Shown here: one piece after another, positions 22,906-34,700 of the stretch
How positions within the stretch are numbered: position 1 is the stretch's first letter
Layout of the letters: each line of letters opens with the position of its first letter
Assembly (NCBI RefSeq): GCF_003265705.1
Contig: NW_020313217.1
Coordinates: 1-64,000, forward strand
Direction: 5' to 3'
DNA length: 64,000 nucleotides
Source of the DNA: Callorhinus ursinus
Lineage: Eukaryota > Chordata > Mammalia > Carnivora > Otariidae
Position numbers and translations under genes: made by a program
Notes under the pieces: generated by a model
What the model was told of the DNA's origin: nothing
Seen by the model: only the letters and a program-made list of their open reading frames with translations
Databases searched by the model: none

Positions 22906-24254
22906 TTTTTTTTTATTATGTTATGTTAATCACCAGACATTACATCATTAGTTTTTGATGTAGTTTTCCATGATTCATTGTTTGCGCATAATACCCAGTG
23001 CTCCATTCAATATGTGCCCTCTTTAATACCCATCACCAAGCTAAACTATCCCCCACCCTCATCCCCTCTAGAACCCTCAAGTTTGTTTCTCAGAGTCCAT
23101 CATCTCTCATGGTTTGTCTCCCCCTCCGATTTTCCCTCCTTCATTGTTCCCTTCCTACTATCTTCTCCTTCTCCTCCTTCTTCTTTTTTAACATATAATG
23201 TATTAGTGTTTCAGAGGTACAGGTTTGTGATTCAACAGTCTTACACAATTCACAGCGATCACCATAGCACATACCCTCCCCAATGTCTATCACCCAGCCA
23301 CCCCATCCCTCCCACTCCCCACCACTTCAGCAACCATCAATTTGTTTCCTGAGATTAAGAATTCCTCATATCAGTGAGATCATATGATATATGACTTCCT
23401 CTGATTGACTTATTTCACTCAGTGTAATACCCTCCTGTTCCATCCACGTCATTGCAAATGGCAAGATTTCATTCCTTTTGATGGCTGCATATATATACAT
23501 ATATATATATATACACACCACTTCTTCTTTATCCATTCATGTGTTGATGGACATCTTGGCTCTTTCCATAGTTTGGATATTGTGGACACTGCTGCTATAA
23601 ACATCGGGGTGCACGTACCCCTTTGGATCCCTACATTTGTATCTTTGGGATAAATACCCAGTAGTGCAGTTGCTGGATCATAGGGCAGCTCTATTTTCAA
23701 CGTTTTGAGGAACCTCCATACTGTTTTCCAGAGTGGCTGCACCAGCTTGCATTCCCACCAACAGTGTAGGAGGGTTCCCCTTTCTCCACATCCCCGCCAA
23801 CATCTGTCATTTCCTGACTTGTTAATTTTAGCCATTCTGACTGGTGTGAGGTGGTATTTCATTGAGGTTTTGATGTGGAGTTCCCTGATGCCGAGTGATG
23901 TTGAGCACTTTTTCATGTGTCTGTTGGCCGTTTGGATACCTTCTTTGGAAAAATCTTGTCTTCTGCCAATTTCTTGATTGGATTATTTGTTCTTTGGGTG
24001 TTGAGTTTGATAAATTCTTTCTTCTGCCCATTTCTTGATTGGATTATTTGTTCTTTGGGTGTTGAGTTTGATAAGTTCTTTATAGATTTTTGGATACTAG
24101 CCCTTTATCTGATATGTCATTTGCAAATATCTTCCCCCATTCTGTCCGTTGTTTTTTGGTTTTGTTGACTGTTGCTTTTGCTGTGCAAAAGATTTTTTAT
24201 CTTGATGAAGTCCCAATAGTTCGTTTTTGCCCTTGCTTCCCTTGCCTTTGGCGC
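22906..24254 (-). mobile_element. L1 3' portion with poly(A), minus strand
   Basis: A younger-looking L1 3' segment. Poly(A), read as T's, is at 22,906-22,916, then the 3' UTR (GTTATGTTAATCACCAGAC, CCCAGTGCTCCATTC), a pyrimidine-rich tract, and the ORF2 end up to about 24,254. The C-terminal ORF2 translation carries [19 protein letters not shown] and [16 protein letters not shown]. It contains a TA microsatellite near 23,490-23,512 and a 61-base tandem duplication at about 23,958-24,078. No frame is intact. Confidence 0.88.
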
Positions 24255-24332
24255 AAATAATGAATCATTGAACACTACATCAAAAACCAATGATATAGTG
24301 TGTGATGATTAACATAACATAATAAAAAAAAG
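24255..24332 (+). mobile_element. L1 3' terminus, plus strand, with poly(A)
   Basis: AATGAATCATTGAACACTAC, then CATCAAAAACCAATGATATA and AACATAACATAATAAAAAAA, is the last ~73 bases of L1 in the sense orientation. It directly abuts the minus-oriented L1 and so forms a near-perfect terminal inverted repeat with 22,906-22,985. Confidence 0.85.
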
Positions 24333-24989
24333 GAGCCTAAAGAACCATTAGGAATAAGCACTGCCACATTTAGTGGTATGGATTTTAGGTTTGGTACTGA
24401 TATCAACTTCCTTGTACAAATATGTTTAGAATCAAGAGTGAGACCATGGGATCACATGAAATGAAAGAAAACTGTGCCAAGTGTGAAGATACTAAGTTAC
24501 CAAAGTTACTCTGAGTTGTATAATTGCTTTGTCCCTTAGGCCCTCATTTCCACCTGCAGAACCTAGAAAACGTTTAATAGAGTCTCCCCTGGCAATCAAA
24601 TTCAATTTGAGGACACAATAATATAAACTGTTAACCCAAACGTTCCATTTTTCCTTAACCTGTATTGAATGCAAGGTATTTCAATTGCCCATTCCCATTT
24701 TAGGCAAGACTGCAGTGAAGGCACAGAGTAAAGTGGTATACCCAGGTAAGATTCTGTTTCTTGGTCTTCTTCTGTACTCAGCTTCTCAACTTTGTCTGCC
24801 AGTGGACCTCTGAACTCACATGGGAAACCCAACAAATATTAAAAATATAGGGTCTCTGGGTTGATCTTGGGAAACAGGCAACATTTAGGATTCTCTTAAG
24901 GCTCAGAAAGGCTCTTGATCTGCAAGGACCACGGTAGCTGCCCCAATTTCCGTAGGGGGTGTAACTCTGGATTCCTGATGCATGCACCT
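24333..24989. other. Non-coding sequence, no feature recognised
   Basis: AT-rich DNA with no repeat family, RNA gene or credible reading frame that I can identify. The short minus-strand frames are not supported by any domain. Confidence 0.5.
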
Positions 24990-25115
24990 TATTTATCTTT
25001 TATTTATCATTTTTATTTAATTTTAGCTAAGCTCCATGACCAATGTAGGGCTCTAACTCATGACCTTGAGATCAAGAGTTGCATGCTCTATTGACTGAGC
25101 CAGCCATGTGTCCCT
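24990..25115 (-). mobile_element. Old Can-SINE fragment (minus)
   Basis: A degraded tail (TTATTTATCTTTTATTTATC) on the left and a tRNA-like B/A box region on the right (ATGACCTTGAGATCAAGAGT, then TGACTGAGCCAGCCATGTG). It is shorter and more diverged than the other SINEs. No target-site duplication is evident. Confidence 0.75.
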
Positions 25116-25684
25116 CCGGGCAGCTTTTATGGCCAGGCACATACCATGATTTTCATGTTAGCAGAAAGGTTTAAAAATCTAGGAAATGCCTTCAATCTGC
25201 TCCACTCCCACTGGCCATGTTTCCTGAGTTCCTGCTATGTACAAGTCCTCTTTCCCACCTACCCATAGAAAACCCTCTAGGAACCCAACCCAGATCCTCT
25301 GGGATCCCTTTTATCCTTTTTGTGTAATCCTCTCCTGCTCTCAGTGTGTTTGGGCTTCTAAAAACACCTGTGAGTAGGACTGCCCTGGGGCTCCTGGAGC
25401 TCCTTTGTACCCAGTCCCAGAGAACGGGGAGTACATGCAGTATACAACCACCAGCCCCATTTATCTCCCCTCCTGAAAGGCACTCAGCACCTCACTAACA
25501 GTGCAGGGATGTGAAATCCCCTTTCCTGGCCTGGGGGAAACTAACTCTGGAAACAAGTTACCTCCAGGTTCTCCTGAACCTGTCAGAACAAATCTCCCCC
25601 AAGGCTGTTGGAAATCACACCATACACAGTAATGAACTCAAAATGGTCATTGTGGGTTTTCATCTCTTAACATGAGATTTGGTC
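25116..25684. other. Non-coding sequence, no feature recognised
   Basis: No recognisable repeat or gene. It precedes a 25-base T run. Confidence 0.45.
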
Positions 25685-25860
25685 TTTTTTTTTTTTTTTT
25701 TTTTTTTTTACAATTTCCATGTATCTGCTGAATGTTTTGTACATGATGGGATGTGGTTACAAGAAATGCTTTCTTGTCCTTCTTGGTGATTCTCACCTTG
25801 GTGTCAAATGGGTCATTTTCAGATGAGTGATCTGTCTCCTCATGAGGGCTCATTTCCCCT
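25685..25860 (-). repeat. Poly(A)-ended minus-strand segment, unidentified
   Basis: A T run at 25,685-25,709 reads as poly(A) on the minus strand and follows a 50-odd-codon frame starting MSPHEETDHSSENDP. The same motif (ETDQSSENNPE) occurs on the plus strand at about 15,122-15,185. This suggests two diverged copies of one retroposed sequence, not a gene. It could be an ancient L1 5' piece or a processed pseudogene fragment. Confidence 0.35.
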
Positions 25861-26836
25861 GCTTCTCTGCATACCTCAGACTGTTGGATGGAATGTCAGA
25901 CAGTGTGAACGTTACCTTATTTGTTGCTGGGTGTTTTTGTGTTTTCAATAAAATGCAAACACGACAACCAAGGTTTCTTTTCTAGACCTGCAGATAGAAA
26001 CTCTCCTACGTTTTCTATGAGAAATAGCGAAACGCTGCTCCTTCATAAAGCAAGCCTGAAAAATGGCGGTGCATTTCTCACTGCACTGGTGTCACCAGTG
26101 TCAACTCTGTGGCCCGGCAACGCAAGGGAAAAAAAAAGCAAGATGAAAAGCAAAAACACTTTATTGTTACACACCCATTATCAGGGGAGAGCGCAAACAC
26201 AGTCACTCACTACTCCAATTTATGCAGTCGAGTTTCCCACCTTTGGGGAAATCTCAGTGTTCAGTGCATCCTCAGGGCAACGGACAGGCCTCGCTCCGGG
26301 AAAACCGCCTGCCTGATCGTGGTATCACCCCTGCCAGGTAAGTGTGACTCGCCCCGCCTCCTCCCTACACCAGCCTCACGCGCCTTCCACCTACACATAA
26401 GATCACTCGCCTAGCCACACCCTAAACCATCAGCACCCACTCCTGTCCCAAGCATCCTCACCCTCGACACAATACTTCCTAATACAATGGAAGCAACAAC
26501 ACTGCTACTTCCACAGCCCCGGGAATTCTACCGTCGAGAACCGCACCCCAATGTTGTCTAATTTTACATCAGACACGCCGGGTCCATGACATCGAGGGCC
26601 TCGCCTCAGTCCCTCCACCCCAACCCATTTCCCTGTCCCCAGCTCCCATCCCACCTTGGATCTGTTCTGATGTCCTTCCTCTTTGACCCCCTCTTCCCTC
26701 TCCTCTTCCCTCACACCCTTCTCCTCTTCCTTCTCCTCCCACTGCCTTGGCTTCCTTCTTCCTCTTGCCAGTCACCTGCGCCCTGATTTGGTTACCACTT
26801 CTCCTCCCCCTCCCTGCAGCTCTAGCCCCCCCATCC

Positions 26837-26893
<57 letters not shown>

Positions 26894-27960
26894 GCACTCA
26901 GCACAGGGAAGGCTGCGCCAGCCAGCCAAGAACATGAGGGAGGACTTTCCACCAGCCAAAAAAAGGCAGATACATATCTCTCTTGCTCTCGCTCTCTCCT
27001 CAGAACCTGGTTTGGAGGGGACAGGGTGTGATGGTTGCACATGAGGAGCTCAGCCTCCAAGCCAGGCCCCATCTAAACCCCCAGGCCTGGACACCCGAGG
27101 GGGTGGGACCAAATGTCCACAACATCTTGTCACTCGGGATGACACCTGCCTGCAACACCCCAAGTGCTAAAAACATCTAGGAGCCTGCATCTTCACTAGG
27201 CAGACTCCAAAGGAAGGCCTGTGACCCCCCTTCGTGGCCACCTGGGGGAGGTGCACAAGGATCCCCCTGTTGAAAGGAAGGGGCAGGGCAATTGAAACCA
27301 TCCCTTCTGCTCCCTTAGACCAGGGTCAAAGTTCATAGCAGGTGGTGAGTGTGGTCCCAGGCGCCCCACTCAGCCACTGCCTTCCCTCCCTCCACCGCTG
27401 GACACTTCCCCTTGTGATGAAGGAGCAGTAGGCAAGCTGAAGACAAAGCTTAAGCTGACACCATGAAACCTCCCCCCACCTCCCACTCCTGGGTGGGATA
27501 TGTGTGATATTCTATGGAGCTCCCAACTCTCCTAATGTCAATGCTGTACTAGATGGGAAAAACAACCTTAACTTGACCATGGCAAGGCCTCCTAGAGTAT
27601 CCTGTGAGTTGTTAACATATGAAAATCCTTTTGAAATCTCCCATTTCCTTACCTCCTCCAATTCCCAAGTTTATAATCAGCCATCCCTCACAACCCCAGG
27701 GCAGCAGCTCTTTCTGCCCTACTGGTCCTGTCTGCCTTTCAAGGGGGAAAAAAAAACAAGTTGGGAAACAAAACCAAAAAACAACTACCCCAAAGAGACT
27801 AGTACCTGGGCAATGTTATGGTCATGGATGGAGTGCCCTAGGCTTCTGATTTGCCTTTGTCTTGATTGTGCCTGGAGGTAGTGGTTTATTTTACCAGACG
27901 GTTGAAATTAGAAAAGATTGGGGGGGAGGGTCATCCAAATTTACCTGTCACCTGATTTCA
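25861..27960. other. Non-coding DNA with a GC-rich patch
   Basis: No gene is recognised. 26,100-26,450 is moderately GC-rich with scattered CpG (for example CTCGCTCCGGGAAAACCGCC) and could be an old promoter-like or LTR-like remnant, but I see no diagnostic element. 26,640-26,830 is a CT-rich tract that leads into the CA repeat. The open frames here arise from low-complexity sequence. Confidence 0.4.
26839..26889. repeat. (CA)n microsatellite
   Basis: About 25 uninterrupted CA dinucleotides ending in ACAT. Long enough to be length-polymorphic. Confidence 0.95.
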
Positions 27961-28460
27961 CAGTGTAGTGGTGGAGAGAATAATGCCCCCTCCCTAAGAG
28001 TTCCCCATTCTAATGCCAGGAACCTGTGCACAAGTTCCATCACACAGCAAAATGGACCCTGCAGAGGTGCTTATGTTAAGGACCTTGAGATGGGGAGATG
28101 ATCCTGGATACGCCAGGTGGCCCCCTGGAATGGCAATGGGGATTTAAAACAAGAAGAGGCAGGGGCGCCTGGGTGGCTCAGTTGATTAAGTGACTGCATT
28201 TGGTCATGATCTCAGGGTCCTGGGATCAAGCCCCACATCGGGCTCCCTGCTCACGGGAAGCCTGCTTTTCCCTTTCCCACTCCCCCTGCTTATATTCCCT
28301 CTCTCGCGGTCTCTCTCTCAAATAAATAAATAAATAAATAAAAATCTTAAAAAAAACAGGAAGAGGCAGAGAAGGAGGTCAGAAGGATGCTGTGTGAGGA
28401 AGACTCTGCCTGCTGTGGCTGGGGCTGAGTATGGAGGAGGGATCCTCTAAAAGCTGGAAC
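27960..28460 (+). repeat. Ancient interspersed repeat split by a Can-SINE
   Basis: Motifs such as AATGCCAGGAACCTGTGCAC, TTAAGGACCTTGAGATGGGG and GATGATCCTGGATACGCCAGG resemble a common old mammalian repeat. The sequence seems to resume after the SINE (GAAGAGGCAGAGAAGGAGGTC, AAAAGCTGGAACGGACAAAG). I cannot assign the family with certainty. Confidence 0.5.
28147..28369 (+). mobile_element. Can-SINE (plus) with 16 bp target-site duplication
   Basis: The clearest SINE in the window. Head GGGCGCCTGGGTGGCTCAG at 28,163, B-box GGGATCAAGCCCC, the caniform-type segment CATCGGGCTCCCTGCTCACG, a TC-rich stretch, (AAAT)n, and AAAATCTTAAAAAA to 28,353. The flanks AAACAAGAAGAGGCAG (28,147-28,162) and AAACAGGAAGAGGCAG (28,354-28,369) differ by one base. 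This is the best single indicator of the host lineage. Confidence 0.95.
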
Positions 28461-28756
28461 GGACAAAGAGACACAATGTCTTGTTAACCTAAAAAATAGA
28501 AAGCACCAGTTATTTTACCAGCAAAAATGGGACTTGTGGGGAATAAAAGGGAAAGGCGATCTAGGACAAACAAGCAAAACCACAGGTGAGTCTGGAGAAC
28601 AAAGGGGAGGTATGCTCTTCTTTTTGGAGAAAAGTCAGTTGGGAAGGCTGTTATAAACTGAGCTGGAAGTGTGCTGGCCTCTCCCTGAGGGGTCAAGACT
28701 AACATTTCTTAACTCTGGCCGGGTGAGTAGAGGCATATGCCTGTGCAATGTCAAGT

Positions 28757-31700
28757 CCTTGGATGGAGTTCTGGTGAGTTTTGGATGAGATCTCATGAAA
28801 TTTGGACTGAGACCCTCACGAGACTTGGAGTGATCTCACGAGATTTAGCTACAAGTCATGAGACATATTTGAGAGATCTTATGAGATTTAGATTGAGATC
28901 TCATGAGATTTGGACTGAGTTTTCATGAGATTTGGACAAAATCTCAGAGATTTGTGTGGAAATCTTGTGAGACCTGAATGAGATCTCATGAGATTTTGAC
29001 TGAATACCTGCAAATATGGGTGAGATCTCATGAGATTTGAATGGAGTTCTGGAAAGATTTGAATGAGATCTCACAGATTTTGGACTGAATTCTCATGAGA
29101 ATAAAACTGAGATCTGGTGACATGTGGACTAAGAAACTTACGAGATTTTTGTCGAAATGTGCGTGAGATCTCACAAGACTTTGAATTAAATGTGGTGAGA
29201 ATTGGATGAGATCCAACAAGATTTGAACTGAGTTCTCATGAGATTTGGACAGAGATTTCTAGAGATTCGGATGAAGACCTCACGAGAGTTGTGCAGAAAT
29301 TTCAAGAGATGTTGGTGAGATCTCACGAGATAAGACCCAGGAATGGCGAGATTTGGATGAGATCTCACGAGATTTGGACTGAGTTCTCAGGAGATTTGGA
29401 CAAAATATCAGATTTGGGTAGAAATCTTGTGAGTCCTGAGTGAGAACTCAGGAGTGTTGGATGGACTTCTGGCAAGATTTGGATGATATCTCAGGAGTGT
29501 TGGACTGAGTTCTCAGGAGATTTGAAATGAGAGCTGGTGAGATTTGAAGGAGATCTCCCGAGACTTGGACTGAGTTCTCACAAGATTTGGACAAAATGTC
29601 AGATATTTGAGTAAAAATCTGAGAACTTAGTGAGATCTCATGAGATTTTTACTGAATTCCTGTGAGATTTCAATGAAATCTCATGAGATTTGGACAGAGT
29701 TCTGGCAAGATTTGAATGAGAGCTGATGAGATTTTAACTGAGACCCTCACAAGACTTCGCCTGATCTCATGAGATTTAGCTAGAAGACTTGACACTTGTG
29801 CGAGAGATCTCACAAGATTTACTTTGAGATTTGGCGAGATTTTAAGGAACTCTCATGAGATTTGGACTGAGTTCTCATGAGATTTGGACAAAATCTCAGA
29901 TATGTGGTTAGAAATCTTGTGCGACTTAGGTGAGATCTCATGAGATTTGGGTGGAGTTCCGGTGAGATTTGGATGAGATCTCACAAAATTTGGATGGAAT
30001 TCTGGCAAGATTTGGATGAGATCTCATGAGTTTTGGACTGAGTTCTCATGAGAATTGGAGTGAGATCTGGTGAGATGTGAACTAAGAAACTCATGAGATT
30101 TTTGTCGAAATCTTGTGAGATATGCATGAGATCTCACGAGAATTTAAAATAAATCTGGAGAGAACTGGATGAGTTCCGATGAGTTTGGCCTGAATTCTCA
30201 TGAGATCTGGACTGAGATTTGTTGAGATTTGGATGAAGACCTCATGAGATTTGCATAGAAATCTCACGAGATGTCTGTGAGATCTCAAGAGGTTGGACTG
30301 AGGAATGGTAAGAATTGGATGAGATCTCACAAGAATTGGACAGAGATCTGGCAAGACTTGAATGAAATCTCATGAGATTTGGACTGAGTTCTCATGAGAT
30401 TTGGTCTAAGATCTCATGAGATGTTTGTAGAACTCTCATGAGAGGTGTGTGAGGTCTCACAAGAATTGGACAGACTTCTCACAAGTTTTGGGCTGAGTTC
30501 TCAACACATTTGGAATGATCAGAGATTTAGTTAGAAATCTCAAGAGGCATGCATGAGGTATCATATTTGGAATGAGATCAGGTGAGAATAGGATGAGATC
30601 TCATGAGATTTGTACTGTGTTCTCATGAGACTTGGACTGATTTCATGAGATTAAGCTAGAATTCCTGAGAGAAGTGTGAGAAATCTAAGGAGATTTGAAT
30701 TTAGATCTGATGAGATTTGAAGGAGATCTCATGAGATTTGGACTGAGTTCTCATGAGATTTAGACAAAATCTCAGGTATATGGGTTAAAATCTTGTGAGA
30801 CCTGAGTGAGATCTCATGAAATTTCGACTGAATTCCTGAGAGATGTCAATGAGATCTCACAAGATCTGGACTGAGTGCTCACAAGATTTGGACAATTATC
30901 TCAGAGATTTGGATAGAAATCTTGTGACACGCAAGTGAGATTTCATGAGATTTGGATGACGTTCCTGAGAGATTTGGATGAGATCTCATGAAATTTGAAT
31001 GGATTTCTAGTGAGATTTCAGTGAAATCTCACAAGATTTGGACTGAGGCCATCGCAATTTTTGGCCTGATCTCACGAGATTTAGCTAAAAATCTTGACAC
31101 ATGTGTGAGAGATCTCACGAGCTTTAGATTGAGATCTGGCATGATTTGAAGGAGATCTCATGAGATTTAGACTGAGTTCTCATGAGATTTGGACAAAATC
31201 TCAGATTTGGGTAGAAATTTTGTGAGCCCTGAGTGAGTTCTCATGCAATTTGGGTGGACATTAGCAAGATTTGGATGAGAACTCACAATGTATGGACTGA
31301 GGTCTCACGAGAATTGGACTGAGACCTCAGGAGATGTGGACTAAGAAACTCATGAGATTTTTGTTGAAATCTCATGAGATGTGCATGAGATCTCACAAGA
31401 CTTTGAATTAAATCTGGTGAGAATTGGATGAGATCTGACAAGGTATGGACTGAGTTCTCACAAGGTTTGGAATGATATTTGTTGAGATTTGGATGAAGAC
31501 CTCTCCAGATTTGTGTAGAAATCTCACAAGATGTCAGTGAAATCTCAGGAAATTGGCCTGAGAACGGTAAGACTTGGATGAGATCTCACAAGATTTGGAT
31601 TGAGATCCTGTGAGACTTGGATGAGATCTCAGGAGATTTGGACTGAGTTCTCACGATTTTTGGGCTGAGTTCTCACCACATTTGGACTGATCACAGAGAT

Positions 31701-34700
31701 TTAGCTGGATATATCGTAAGACGTGCATAAGCTATGATGAGATTGGGACTGAAAATTGGGGAGAATAGGATGAGATCTTACAAGATTTGGACTGTGTTTT
31801 CTTGAGACTTGTCCTGATCTCATAAGATTTAGCTGAAACTCTTGAGAGAAGTGTGAGAGAACTCAAGACATCTGGATTGAGATCTGGTGAGATTTGAAGG
31901 AGAGATCACAAGATTTGGACTGAGTTCTCATGAGATTTGGACAAAATCTCAGATACTTGGGTAGAAATCTTCTGAGATGTAAGTCAGATCTCATGAGATT
32001 TGGATGGAGTTCTGGCGAGATTTGAATGAGATCTCACAAGATCAGGACTGAAACCATTACAAGACTTGGACTGATCTCACAAGTTTTAGTTAGAACTCTT
32101 GAGACAAGTTCCAGAGATCTCACTAGTTGTAGATTGAGATCTCACGAGATTTGGACAAAACCTCAGAGATTTGTGTAGAAACATTGTGGGACCTGAGTGA
32201 GATCTCACAATATTTGGACTGAGTTCTTCCCGAGATTTGGACTGATCTCATGAGATTTAGCTAGAAGTATTGACACATGTGCGAGAGATCTCACAAGATT
32301 TAGATTGAGATCTGGTGAGATTTGGACTGAGTTCTCACGAGATTTAGACAAAATCTGATATTTGGGTAGAAATCTTGTGAGACGTGAGTGAGATCTCATG
32401 GGATTTTGACTGAATTCCTGCAAGATTTGGATGAGATCTCATATGATATTTGGATGGAGTTCTGGCGAGATTTGAGTAAGAGCTCTTGAAATTTGGACTG
32501 AGACCCTCAGGAGCCTTGGACTGATCTCACGAGATTTAGCTAGAAGTCTTGATATATGTGTGAGACATCTTGTGAGATTAAGATTGAGATCTAGTGAGAC
32601 TTGAAGGAGGTCTCACGAGATTTGGACTGAGACCCTCACAAGTCATGACCTGATCTCATGAGATTTAACTAGAAGTATTGACACATGTGCAAGAGATCTC
32701 ACAAGATTTTGATTGAGATCTGGAGAGATTTGAAGGAGATCTCATGAGATTTGGACTGAGTTCTCACAAGATTTGCACAAAATCTCAGATATTTGGGTAG
32801 AAATCTTGTGAGCCCTGAGTGAGTTCTCACACGATTTGGATGGACATCTGAGATTTGGATGAGAACTCACGATTTATGGGTGGAGGTGTCACAAGAATTG
32901 GACTGAGATCTGGGGAGATGTGGACTAAGAAACTCATGAGATTTTGGTCGAAATGTCATGAGATGTGCATGAAATCTCACAAGACTTTGAATTAAATCTG
33001 GGGAGAATTGGATGAGATCCGAGGAGGTTTGGACTGAATTCTCACTAGATCTGGACTGAGATTTATTGAGATTTGGATGAAGACCTCATGATATTTTTGT
33101 AGAAATCTCATGAGATGTCGGTGAGATCTCATGAAATTCGCCTGAGGACTGGTGAAACTTCGATGAGATCTCTTGAGATTTGGACTTAGATCTGGCGATA
33201 CTTGGATGAGATCTCATGAGGTTTGGACTGAGTTGTCATGAGATTGGGTCTAAGATCTCATGAGATTATCTCATGAGAGCTGTGTGAGGTCTCACGAAAT
33301 TTGGACTGAGTTCTCACTAATTTTAGGCTGAGTTTTCACCACATTTGGACTGATCACAGAGATTAGCTAGATACCTCGTGAAATGTCTGTGAGTTATGAT
33401 GAGCTTGGGATTGAGAATCAGTGAGAATAAGATGAGATCTCATGAGGTTTGGACAGTGTTTTCATGAGACTTGTTCCGATCTCATGAAATTTACCTAGAA
33501 CTCTTTAGAGAAGTGTGAGAGAACTCAAGAGATCTGGATTTAGATCTGGCAATGTTTGAAGGAGACCTCATGAGATTTGGACTGAGTTCTCATGAGACTT
33601 GGACAAAAATCTCAGATATTTGGGTAGTAATCTTGTGAGACCTAAGTTAGGTCTCATGAGATTTTGACGGAATTCCTGTGAGATTTGAATGTGATCGCAT
33701 GAGATTTGGATGGAATTCTGGCCAGATTTGAATGAGATCTCATGAAATCCTGTCTGAGACCATCAAGAGACTTGGACTGATCTCACAATATTTAGTTAGA
33801 ACTCTTGAGACAAGTTTGAGAGATCTCACAAGTTCTAGATTGAGATCTCATGAGATTTGGACTGAGTTCTCAGGAGATTTGGACAAAACCTCAGAGATTT
33901 GTGTAGAAACATTGTGAGACCTGAGTGACTTCTCACAATATTTGGACTGAGTTCCTCATAAGACATAGAGTCATCTCACAAGTTTTAGCTGGAAGTATTG
34001 ACACATGTGTGAGAGATCTCAAGAGATTCAGATTGAGATCTGGAGAAATTTGAAGGAGATCTCACGAGATTTGGACTGAGTTCTGATGAGATTTGGACAA
34101 AATCTCAAAGATTTGGGTAGAAATCTTGTGAGACTTGAGTGAGGTCTCATAAGATTTTGACTGAATTCCTGTGAGATTTGATTGAGCTCTCACCAGATTT
34201 GGACTGAGACCCCATGAGAGTTGGACTGATTACCGAGGTTTAGCTAGAAGTCTTGACACATGTGTGAGAGATCTCATGAGATTAAGTATGAGATCTGGTG
34301 GTATTTGAAGGAGATCTCATGGGATTTGGCCTGAGACCCTCACGAGACATGGCATGATCTCACGAGTTTTAGGTAGAATTATTAAGACATGTGGAGGGAT
34401 CTCTCAAGATTTAGATTGAGATCTGCCAAGATTTGAAGGAGATCTCATGAAGTTTGGACTGAGTTGTCACTAGATTTGGACTATGATCTCATGAGATTAT
34501 CTCGTGAGAGCTGTGTGAGGTCTCACGAGATTTGGACAGAGTTCTAACGAGTTTTAGGCTGAGTTCTCACCACATTTGGACTGATCACAAAGATTTAGTT
34601 AGATATCTCCTGAGACATGTGTTAGCTATGATCAGATTGGGACTGAGAATAGGTGATATTAGGATGAGATCTCACCAGAATCGGACTGTGTTTTCCCAGA

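Noticed and set aside
26100..26450. CpG-bearing promoter
   Set aside because: The CpG density is modest and there is no associated first exon, TATA or initiator arrangement, or gene nearby.
26838..26890. Coding potential across the CA repeat
   Set aside because: The frames consist of HTHTHT or VCVCVC runs from the dinucleotide repeat.
28163..28240. tRNA gene in the SINE head
   Set aside because: A and B box remnants are present, but the sequence lacks a tRNA cloverleaf 3' half and continues into a SINE body and A-tail.
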